Of a stretch of DNA of 64,000 nt, positions 53,101 through 60,536 are shown one piece after another. The stretch's first letter is position 1. Every line of letters begins with the position of its first letter. Source of the stretch: GCA-2698665 sp047611265. Its GTDB lineage: Bacteria; Pseudomonadota; Gammaproteobacteria; GCA-002705445; GCA-002716945. The DNA lies in contig JBLFWM010000007.1 in assembly GCA_047611265.1 (NCBI GenBank), forward strand, positions 1 to 64,000, given 5' to 3'. The position numbers and the translations under genes are program-made. Below the pieces are notes generated by a model. It saw nothing but the letters and a program-made list of their open reading frames with translations, was not told the DNA's origin and searched no databases.

Positions 53101-54181
53101 CAGACTATTAAACAAATCCTATATTGTTATATTTTTGATATATTTGGTTTTTGGTATTAGTTTAACATTTGCAGATAAGAAAAATTCATCAGATATCAGA
53201 TTTTATGGAAGACTTTGGGTCCAATATGATAATTCAGATGACTCAACAAGTAGTAATAATAAAGTTTCATCTATACGAGATAATGAAGGAATGGGTAGAT
53301 TTGGTGTAAAGGGTAAATCATTAACTGGGAATGGATATGCGCTCAACTATAAAGTTGAATATGCAATAGATTTAGGCGATGGAACTTCTACATCTGACTC
53401 ATCAACTTCTTGCAATGACGCAAGAGATTGTCGTACTTTCAGTTTGAAACAAGGGTGGTTAGGGATGCTAACTCCTTTCGGTCAATTTAAATTTGGTTCT
53501 GTGGAATCACCTTATAAATTTATGGCTAAGCATGATATCTTACACGATACAATTTCACAGGCACGTGATACACGCATGATATCTCAAGGATCAATGTCTC
53601 ATAGCTCTTACTGGAGAGAATCTATGTACTATGAACTTAAATCAGGTGATTTTAAATTTGCCGCGATTTATGGACTAGGAGAGCAAATAAATACTGTTAC
53701 TAATAAAGATACTGGAATTGGTATAGAGTATAAAAACTTCTTTATCCCAGGCTTTGATGTTGTCTATGCAAGAAATAAAGATAACAGTGTTACTGGTGCT
53801 GGTAATCAAAACTATAATGAGAAATTTACTTTAACTAAAACTTTCAAACTTGAAGGTAAACGTAAAGTAAAAGTTTGGTACATGAATGAAGATGTTGGCC
53901 TAGATAGTAAATTATTTACTGGTGGTAATGCTGATGGTGAAGTTGACTGGTATGGTATTCAGTACAAGTCAGGCCCAATGACGCTTCAATATTCTTATGG
54001 TGAAAGTAATGCATCTGAAGGTTCAACATACGATAGAGATGGCTACAATATTGGAATGCAATACAAGTTATCAAAATCATCTAGAATTTATATAGGACAC
54101 TCATCAAGTGATGCAGGATCGGGTGACGGGAGCAATGGTGACATTAGCTCAACTATAATTGGTCTACGACATGATTTCTAA
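53090..54181 (+). CDS. Gram-negative general porin
   Basis: A 363-residue outer-membrane beta-barrel porin. A signal peptide (residues 1-28, ending LTFA) is followed by IRFYGRLWVQYD, typical of the Porin_4/OmpC-like group; FSLKQGWLGMLTPFGQFKFG is the conserved strand-loop segment, and the chain ends with Phe as barrels do. It overlaps the phosphate-transporter gene by 11 nt, so it is probably co-transcribed. A phosphate-selective role (OprP/OprO-like) is possible but not shown. Confidence 0.92.
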   Translation: MAYNRLLNKSYIVIFLIYLVFGISLTFADKKNSSDIRFYGRLWVQYDNSDDSTSSNNKVSSIRDNEGMGRFGVKGKSLTGNGYALNYKVEYAIDLGDGTSTSDSSTSCNDARDCRTFSLKQGWLGMLTPFGQFKFGSVESPYKFMAKHDILHDTISQARDTRMISQGSMSHSSYWRESMYYELKSGDFKFAAIYGLGEQINTVTNKDTGIGIEYKNFFIPGFDVVYARNKDNSVTGAGNQNYNEKFTLTKTFKLEGKRKVKVWYMNEDVGLDSKLFTGGNADGEVDWYGIQYKSGPMTLQYSYGESNASEGSTYDRDGYNIGMQYKLSKSSRIYIGHSSSDAGSGDGSNGDISSTIIGLRHDF

Positions 54182-54253
54182 AAATCATACCCCTCATATC
54201 AATTATCAGCATACATTTTTTTAAACTATTGATCTTTATCATCTAAATAAAAT

Positions 54254-54282
54254 TTGGAATGTCATATCAATCGGTAGATAAT
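54254..54282 (+). promoter_or_regulatory. Candidate promoter for a leaderless mgtE transcript
   Basis: TTGGAA (54254-54259), 17 bp and GATAAT (54277-54282) form a good sigma70 promoter. The -10 ends 6 nt before the mgtE ATG at 54289, so the RNA would start at or beside the A of ATG. No Shine-Dalgarno is present. This geometry is the same as that seen for irr. Confidence 0.6.
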
Positions 54283-54288
54283 GTATAA

Positions 54289-55656
54289 ATGGATGCAGAG
54301 AATAAAAAAATTGATAAACATATCACTCTTGATGACCTTTCCGAGGTATTAGACAGTGGGGCAATTACTAAAGCCCGAAATCTTTTAAATTCATTATACC
54401 CATCTGAGATTGCTGATGTTATAGAAAGCTCTCCTCGAAATAGGCGTGAGCTAATTTGGAAACTTGTTTCTAATGAGAATAAAGGTGAGACTTTGGCCGA
54501 ACTCACTGAAGAAATTAGAACCTATCTTTTGGATGAATTAATTGATCAAGATGGTCCAGAGGCTTTAGCGTTGATTGCGAAGAATTTGGATACTGATGAC
54601 TTGGCCGACATTATACAGTCACTTCCAAAAAATCTAATTAAAAAAGCCATTAAGAGCTTAGATAAACAAAATCAGGATAGATTATCAAAAGTATTATCAT
54701 TTCCTGATGATAGTGCTGGCGGTCTTATGAATACTGATACTATCAATATTAGACCAAATGTAACGGTAGAAGTATTACTTAAATATTTAAGAAGACTTAA
54801 AAAATTACCAGATCAAACAGACATTGTTTTTGTTACAGATATGATGAATAAGTATTTTGGTTTTGTATCAATTCAAGACTTATTGGTTGCAAATACTGGA
54901 ACGCTCATATCTGATATTATGGTTAAGGATGCTAATGTTATTGATCCCGACTTAAACCAGCATGAAGTTGCAAGAATATTTGAAACCGCAGATTTAATTT
55001 CTGCAGCGGTAGTAGACCGTGATGGAATATTGCTCGGAAGAATAACAATCGATGATGTAGTTGATGTCATCAGAGAAGAAGCTGATGATTCTGTTTTAAA
55101 TATGGCCGGTTTAAACAAAGACGATGATATTTTTGCGCCAATATTTCAAAGTACAAAAAGAAGATCTTTATGGTTAGGAGCAAACTTATTAACTGCAATT
55201 CTAGCTGCCGCTGCAATAGGACTTTTTGAGGCAACTATTGAGAAAGTAGTAGCATTAGCCATACTAATGCCAATTGTTGCAAGCATGGGAGGCATTGCAG
55301 GAATGCAGAGTCTGGCACTCGTGATCAGATCTCAAGCTCTTGATCAGATAGGTAGTTCAAATTCACGATTATTAATTATTAAAGAGGCCTCGATAGGTGT
55401 ATTAAATGGAATCTTATGGTCAACCGTGGTTGCGCTTGCAGTCTATCTTTGGTTTAACAGTATTTTTTTAGGGATCGTGATTGCCTCTGCTTTAATGATA
55501 AATTTAATTATAGGAGCTATAAGCGGAGTTAGTCTTCCGCTGATTTTATCTAAACTTAAAATAGATCCTGCTTTAGCTGGCGGTGTCATTTTAACAACCA
55601 TAACCGACATCGTTGGGTTCATTTCTTTGCTAGGCATTGCAACGCTTATAATGTAG
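54289..55656 (+). CDS. mgtE: Magnesium transporter MgtE
   Basis: MgtE is a Mg2+ channel gated by cytosolic magnesium. The 455-residue protein has the N domain (residues about 25-125), two CBS domains (about 135-265, with DSAGGLMNTDTI and RDGILLGRITIDDVVD), a connecting helix and five membrane helices from about 295 (AILMPIVASMGGIAGMQSLA, GVILTTITDIVGFISLLG). All parts are present. Promoter placement suggests a leaderless mRNA. Separate from nrdA downstream, which has its own promoter. Confidence 0.96.
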   Translation: MDAENKKIDKHITLDDLSEVLDSGAITKARNLLNSLYPSEIADVIESSPRNRRELIWKLVSNENKGETLAELTEEIRTYLLDELIDQDGPEALALIAKNLDTDDLADIIQSLPKNLIKKAIKSLDKQNQDRLSKVLSFPDDSAGGLMNTDTINIRPNVTVEVLLKYLRRLKKLPDQTDIVFVTDMMNKYFGFVSIQDLLVANTGTLISDIMVKDANVIDPDLNQHEVARIFETADLISAAVVDRDGILLGRITIDDVVDVIREEADDSVLNMAGLNKDDDIFAPIFQSTKRRSLWLGANLLTAILAAAAIGLFEATIEKVVALAILMPIVASMGGIAGMQSLALVIRSQALDQIGSSNSRLLIIKEASIGVLNGILWSTVVALAVYLWFNSIFLGIVIASALMINLIIGAISGVSLPLILSKLKIDPALAGGVILTTITDIVGFISLLGIATLIM

Positions 55657-55704
55657 CTCATATATTAGTATATCGCTAAAATCTTATGTGTTTTAATTAA
55701 CACC

Positions 55705-55713
55705 TTATCCACA
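55705..55713 (+). promoter_or_regulatory. DnaA box upstream of nrdA
   Basis: TTATCCACA is a perfect match to the strong DnaA box. It lies 18 bp before the first NrdR box and about 70 bp before the nrdA -10. In E. coli nrdAB is also controlled by DnaA, so the box is likely functional here. Confidence 0.65.
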
Positions 55714-55730
55714 GCTTGTAAACAAAAAAA

Positions 55731-55746
55731 ACACAACATATTGTGT
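55731..55746. promoter_or_regulatory. NrdR box 1
   Basis: ACACAACATATTGTGT matches the NrdR consensus ACACWATATATWGTGT except at one or two positions. NrdR represses ribonucleotide reductase genes when dATP is high. It pairs with box 2, 32 bp downstream (start to start). Confidence 0.85.
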
Positions 55747-55755
55747 TTCAATATA

Positions 55756-55784
55756 ATTACAACCACAATAATTAGTGTTATAAT
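55756..55784 (+). promoter_or_regulatory. nrdA promoter
   Basis: ATTACA (55756-55761), 17 bp and a perfect TATAAT (55779-55784). The NrdR boxes overlap the spacer and -35 region, consistent with repression. The start would be near 55791, with AAGGA before the nrdA ATG at 55825. Confidence 0.65.
55763..55778. promoter_or_regulatory. NrdR box 2
   Basis: CCACAATAATTAGTGT matches the NrdR consensus at 12 of 16 positions. The 32-bp start-to-start spacing from box 1, three helical turns, is typical for paired NrdR sites. It directly precedes the -10 at 55779-55784. Confidence 0.75.
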
Positions 55785-55824
55785 TTAATCTCCACACAGG
55801 ACGAATTTAAGGAAAATAATAAAA

Positions 55825-58677
55825 ATGAAAGAAGAATTACAGAATAATAGCCTCTCCGGACTTACGGAAAAAGAAACAGTAACAGACACGTCAAGTTTGT
55901 CTCCTATACCTGGCAAATATAGAGTGATGAGAAGGAATGGCAAAGTAACTTCCTTTGATTTAGATAAAATTTCTATAGCGATGACCAAAGCTTTTTTAAG
56001 CGTGGAAGGAAGTAGTGCGGCAGCGTCAACAAGAATACATAATGAAGTAGAATCTTTGGCACAAAGAGTTAATTCTGCAATAAAAAGAAGATTTCCTGAA
56101 GGTGGCGTCATACATATAGAAGATATTCAAGATCAAGTTGAGCTTGCTATTATGCGAGCAGGCTATCAAGACGTTGCAAGATCTTATGTACTATATAGAG
56201 AAGAGAGAAGTCAGGCTAGAAGTCAAAATAAAACTGAAAAAGCAGAAGACTTACCTATAACTAAAGGTGTGTTAAACGAAGATGGTTCTACTCAAGCTTT
56301 GGACCTTGTCAGACTTAAGTTAATTATTGAAGAAGCATGCTTTGGCGTCGAAGATGTTTCAGCTCAAACCGTATTTGATCTCATAGATAAAAATATTTAC
56401 GATGGAATTAAAAAAGAAGATTTATCAAGTTCAATATTAATTTCTATACGACCTTTGATAGAGAAAGATCCTAATTATTCTTATGTGGTTGCAAGATTAC
56501 TTTTAAGTAATCTATATGAAGAGGCTTTATCGTTTTTAAATGTTGATAAGAATACTCCAACTATCAAAGAGATGTCTAAATCTTACCCCGAATATTTTAA
56601 ATCATATTTAGGAAGAGCTGTTGAGCTTGAATTGGTTGATAAAGAATTACTAACCTATGACTTAGAGTATATTGTTAAACATATTGATCCATCCAGAGAT
56701 TTAGCTTTTACTTATCTAGGGCTTCAAACTTTATATGATAGATACTTTATCCATCATAGAGAAAAGAGATTTGAATTACCTCAGGCTTTCTTTATGAGAG
56801 TAGCAATGGGCTTAGCCATTAATGAAGAAAAAAGAGAAGAGAGAACTGTTGAATTTTATAACTTGATTTCATCTTTTGACTTTATGTGTAGTACGCCAAC
56901 ATTATTTAACTCTGGAACTTTAAGACCTCAGTTATCGTCTTGTTACCTGTCAACATTTCCAGATGACCTTAAGGGGATTTTTGAAGGAATAAGTGATGAT
57001 GCAATGTTATCAAAATTTGCTGGCGGTCTAGGTAACGATTGGTCGCAAGTCAGAGCATTAGGATCACACATTAAAGGAACCAATGGCCAGAGCCAAGGTG
57101 TTATACCGTTTTTAAAAGTAGCAAACGATACTGCTGTTGCCGTCAATCAGGGCGGGAAAAGGAAAGGAGCAATGTGCGCTTATCTTGAAACATGGCATTT
57201 AGATATTGAGCAGTTCATGGAATTAAGAAAAAATACGGGTGATGATAGACGAAGAACTCATGACATGAATACTGCAAACTGGATACCAGATTTATTCATG
57301 AAGAGGATTCATAATGATTTAGAGTGGACACTATTTTCTCCACATGATTGCCCAGAACTTCATGACTTGACTGGTTTAGAATTTGAAAAGAAATATGAAG
57401 AATATGAAAGACATGCAGATGAAGGAAAAATAACTAATTTCAAGAGACTCAAAGCTGTTGATTTATGGCGTAAAATGTTGAGCATGGTATTTGAAACAGG
57501 TCATCCATGGATCACATTTAAAGATCCATGTAATTTACGTTCACCCCAACAACATGTTGGAGTTGTTCACTCATCTAATCTTTGCACAGAGATTACTTTA
57601 AATACATCTAAGGATGAAATTGCTGTGTGTAATTTAGGTTCTGTTAATTTAGCAGCTCATATTGATGAAAATAAGAAGCTTAACGTTAAGAAACTTGAAA
57701 AAACAATTCGTACTGGAATGAGAATGTTAGATAATGTAATTGACTATAATTATTATAGTGTAGAAAAAGCAAAAACATCAAATGCGAGACATAGACCTGT
57801 TGGTTTAGGGTTAATGGGTTTTCAAGATGCATTATATAAATTAAGAATTCCATACGCATCAGAAGAAGCCGTGGATTTTGCTGATAAAAGCATGGAACAA
57901 ATTAGTTACTTTGCGCTTCGCTCATCTATGGAACTTTCAAAAGAAAGGGGTCCTTATCAAACGTTTGATGGTTCACTATGGAGCCAAGGGATTTTACCTA
58001 TAGATAGTTTGAGAAATTTCAAAGAAGTGCGTGGAAAATATCTAGATGTTAATATGGATCAAACGCTGGACTGGGATACTTTAAGAGAAGAGATTAAAGT
58101 AAATGGAATGAGAAATTCTAATAGTTTAGCTATTGCTCCCACTGCAACAATTTCAAATATATGCGGAGTAGCACAATCAATTGAGCCGACCTATCAGAAT
58201 TTGTATGTTAAATCGAATCTTTCAGGAGAGTTTACTGTAATCAATCCTTATTTAATTAAAGATTTTAAAGATGCAAATATTTGGGATGAAGTAATGATTA
58301 AAGATTTAAAATATTTTGATGGACAGCTTGCTTCAATTAGTAGAGTACCAGATAATTTAAAATCAATTTATCAAACATGTTTTGAAATAGATACACGATG
58401 GCTAGTAGAAGCCGCGGCTAGAAGACAAAAATGGATAGATCAGTCACAGTCTCTAAATCTATATATTCCTGATACAGATGGGAAAAAACTTGATAGTGCT
58501 TATAAGCTTGCATGGATTAGAGGTTTGAAAACAACTTATTATTTAAGATCTTTGGGCGCAACACATGTTGAGAAAAGTACGTCTGATAATGTTGGGTCAA
58601 AATTAAATGCTGTAAGTAGTTCAGCTGAAGTTAAGCAGTGTTTAATTGATGAACCAGATTGTGAGGCATGCCAATGA
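55825..58677 (+). CDS. nrdA: Ribonucleoside-diphosphate reductase alpha subunit (class Ia)
   Basis: NrdA is the catalytic subunit that makes deoxyribonucleotides. The 950-residue protein is longer than E. coli NrdA (761) and has two N-terminal ATP-cone-like domains: residues 32-130 (YRVMRRNGKVTSFDLDKI) and 150-245 (GVLNEDGSTQALDLVRLK). The catalytic barrel follows with the Cys and glycyl-related motifs FNSGTLRPQLSSCYLS, NLCTEI, and NSLAIAPTATISNICG. The redox-active tail CEACQ closes the chain. The 3' end overlaps the following small ORF by 4 nt. Confidence 0.97.
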   Translation: MKEELQNNSLSGLTEKETVTDTSSLSPIPGKYRVMRRNGKVTSFDLDKISIAMTKAFLSVEGSSAAASTRIHNEVESLAQRVNSAIKRRFPEGGVIHIEDIQDQVELAIMRAGYQDVARSYVLYREERSQARSQNKTEKAEDLPITKGVLNEDGSTQALDLVRLKLIIEEACFGVEDVSAQTVFDLIDKNIYDGIKKEDLSSSILISIRPLIEKDPNYSYVVARLLLSNLYEEALSFLNVDKNTPTIKEMSKSYPEYFKSYLGRAVELELVDKELLTYDLEYIVKHIDPSRDLAFTYLGLQTLYDRYFIHHREKRFELPQAFFMRVAMGLAINEEKREERTVEFYNLISSFDFMCSTPTLFNSGTLRPQLSSCYLSTFPDDLKGIFEGISDDAMLSKFAGGLGNDWSQVRALGSHIKGTNGQSQGVIPFLKVANDTAVAVNQGGKRKGAMCAYLETWHLDIEQFMELRKNTGDDRRRTHDMNTANWIPDLFMKRIHNDLEWTLFSPHDCPELHDLTGLEFEKKYEEYERHADEGKITNFKRLKAVDLWRKMLSMVFETGHPWITFKDPCNLRSPQQHVGVVHSSNLCTEITLNTSKDEIAVCNLGSVNLAAHIDENKKLNVKKLEKTIRTGMRMLDNVIDYNYYSVEKAKTSNARHRPVGLGLMGFQDALYKLRIPYASEEAVDFADKSMEQISYFALRSSMELSKERGPYQTFDGSLWSQGILPIDSLRNFKEVRGKYLDVNMDQTLDWDTLREEIKVNGMRNSNSLAIAPTATISNICGVAQSIEPTYQNLYVKSNLSGEFTVINPYLIKDFKDANIWDEVMIKDLKYFDGQLASISRVPDNLKSIYQTCFEIDTRWLVEAAARRQKWIDQSQSLNLYIPDTDGKKLDSAYKLAWIRGLKTTYYLRSLGATHVEKSTSDNVGSKLNAVSSSAEVKQCLIDEPDCEACQ

Positions 58678-58850
58678 TATATATTGCTTCAATACTGACA
58701 ATCATAATACTTCTTACTGTATATAGTTTTTCAGATAGAAGACGTAATAATGAAGAATTACAATTTAAAAAAAATAGAACACTCATGAACACATGGGGAT
58801 ATAACATATGGGGATATTTAATGAAAACTAGGGGTAATAAAAATGTATAA
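58674..58850 (+). CDS. Small membrane protein between nrdA and nrdB
   Basis: A 58-residue frame with ATG overlapping the nrdA stop (ATGA) and overlapping the nrdB start by 8 nt. It has one N-terminal hydrophobic helix (IYIASILTIIILLTVYSF) and a basic Asn/Lys/Arg-rich tail with NTWGYNIWGYLMK. I do not recognise a family. Double coupling suggests it is translated. An earlier ATG (58668) would add two residues. Confidence 0.7.
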   Translation: MIYIASILTIIILLTVYSFSDRRRNNEELQFKKNRTLMNTWGYNIWGYLMKTRGNKNV

Positions 58851-60003
58851 CTGGGATGATCCGATAAACGAAGCTTTAAATAAACCAGAGGTAGCTAAAG
58901 CAATTCCTGTAGTAGAAAAAGATACTAGCTTAAATAATGAAATAGCCCATGAAGGAGCTACAGGCATAGAGGATCTAGAAATAGGTGCTGGAAGAATAGA
59001 GGTTGATGATAAAGCTATTATTAACTGTCGAGCTGATCTGAATCAGCTAGTACCATTCAAATATGACTGGGCATGGCAGAAATATTTAGATGGTTCAGCA
59101 AATCATTGGATGCCTGAAGAGGTCCCAATGCATGATGATATTAAACTCTGGCAAGATCCAAAAGGACTTACTGAAGATGAAAGAAAAATAGTTGAAGTTA
59201 ATCTAGGATTTTTTTCGACTGCTGATTCACTGGTAGCTAACAATCTTGTGTTAGCTGTATATAAGCATATTACCAATCCTGAGTGTAGACAGTACTTATT
59301 GAGACAGGCTTTTGAAGAAGCTATACATACTCATGCATATACGTATTGTGTACAGTCCCTTGGACTAGATGAGAGTAAAATTTTTAATATGTATAGAGAA
59401 GTACCAGCTGTTGCAACAAAAGCAGAATGGGCATTACCATTCACTCAAAGTCTTGGCGATCCATTTTTTAAAACCGGAACATTAGAAAATAACCAAAGAC
59501 TTCTTCGTGATTTAATTGCATTTTATGTAGTGTTTGAAGGCATCTTTTTCTATGTAGGTTTTACTCAAATATTATCTATGGGCAGAAGAAACAAACTCAC
59601 TGGCGTGGCACAGCAATTTCAGTATATTCTTAGAGATGAGTCTATGCATATGAATTTTGGAATAGATGTTATTAATCAAATAAAACTAGAAAATCCTGAT
59701 TTATGGACAGAAAAATTTCAAGCTGAAATGATAGAGTTAATTAAGACTGGAGTAGAACTTGAGACAAGGTATGCTTACGATACAATGCCAAAACCTATTC
59801 TAGGTATGAATGCAGTTCTTTGCGAGGAATATATAAAATTTATTGCTAATAGAAGGTTTGTTCAAATTGGTTTGCCAGAACAGTATCCTGGTGCTAAAAA
59901 TCCATTTGAATGGATGTCTGAAATCATGGATCTTAAAAAAGAGAAAAACTTTTTTGAGACACGTGTGACAGAATATAAGGTTGGCGGTCAGTTAAAATTT
60001 TAA
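58843..60003 (+). CDS. nrdB: Ribonucleoside-diphosphate reductase beta subunit (class Ia)
   Basis: NrdB is the diiron-tyrosyl radical subunit. The 386-residue ferritin-like protein retains ligands and radical site: Asp in FFSTADSLV, Glu, His and Tyr in FEEAIHTHAY (about residues 159-166), Glu in VFEGIFFY, and Glu/His in RDESMHMNFG. Its C-terminal tail is basic and hydrophobic, for docking to NrdA. The upstream small ORF overlaps its start. The gene ends at a strong terminator. Confidence 0.97.
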   Translation: MYNWDDPINEALNKPEVAKAIPVVEKDTSLNNEIAHEGATGIEDLEIGAGRIEVDDKAIINCRADLNQLVPFKYDWAWQKYLDGSANHWMPEEVPMHDDIKLWQDPKGLTEDERKIVEVNLGFFSTADSLVANNLVLAVYKHITNPECRQYLLRQAFEEAIHTHAYTYCVQSLGLDESKIFNMYREVPAVATKAEWALPFTQSLGDPFFKTGTLENNQRLLRDLIAFYVVFEGIFFYVGFTQILSMGRRNKLTGVAQQFQYILRDESMHMNFGIDVINQIKLENPDLWTEKFQAEMIELIKTGVELETRYAYDTMPKPILGMNAVLCEEYIKFIANRRFVQIGLPEQYPGAKNPFEWMSEIMDLKKEKNFFETRVTEYKVGGQLKF

Positions 60004-60010
60004 TATCAAA

Positions 60011-60046
60011 AAAAGAGATTATTTTTTAATAAAAATAATCTCTTTT
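60011..60046. terminator. Bidirectional terminator between nrdB and the membrane protein gene
   Basis: A perfect 16-bp stem: AAAAGAGATTATTTTT (60011-60026) pairs with AAAAATAATCTCTTTT (60031-60046) around a 4-nt loop, with A-rich and T-rich flanks on the two strands. It can end both convergent transcripts. It overlaps the 3' end of the minus-strand gene, whose last codons form part of the stem. Confidence 0.88.
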
Positions 60047-60534
60047 GTTTCTTTCGTTATTAGCTTCATTATTGAGAATATTGTAAGCGCAAATAAAACA
60101 GTTGATATTAATGATTCATCAAAGAATGGAATACCAGCTGCATAACATGCTATCAGACCAGATAGATTAAAAGTATATGTTGAACCTATTAGCCATACAC
60201 CAAAATTACTTATAATAAAAAATATTGATGGCGAGATAACTGACGATAAGACTACGGATTTAGTATTCATTTTCTTCATTATAATAGGGCTCAGCAGCGC
60301 TATAGAAATATATGCAGCGTATACAAATATCATAGATGAATAAATTCCTAAATATAAGTCACTGACAACTTGAGAAACTAATATAACTAAAACGCTTAAA
60401 AATCTATTCTGAATTAAATAACCAGTAAACATTACTAGAGCTATTGTGGCTGTAAAGTTGGGAATCTCAGTAATCATTCTTGATAGTACAAGTAAGACAA
60501 AAAGAATTATTGGGATTATTAAATTAACCTTCAT
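60019..60534 (-). CDS. Membrane protein, ECF S-component-like (DUF6580 type)
   Basis: A 171-residue protein with about five hydrophobic helices and charged ends (KKMNTKS loop), compatible with the DUF6580 putative transporter family. Members often sit near B12 and other vitamin-uptake genes. It starts 2 nt after the btuB-like stop and would share the B12-riboswitch transcript. The substrate (cobalamin or precursor) is inferred from context. Ends at the bidirectional terminator. Confidence 0.72.
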   Translation of the reverse strand: MKVNLIIPIILFVLLVLSRMITEIPNFTATIALVMFTGYLIQNRFLSVLVILVSQVVSDLYLGIYSSMIFVYAAYISIALLSPIIMKKMNTKSVVLSSVISPSIFFIISNFGVWLIGSTYTFNLSGLIACYAAGIPFFDESLISTVLFALTIFSIMKLITKETKEIIFIKK

Positions 60535-60536
60535 TA

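Noticed and set aside
55688..55703. Inverted repeat GTGTT/AACAC after mgtE as a terminator
   Set aside because: Only a 5-bp stem with no T-tract; not enough for a terminator call.
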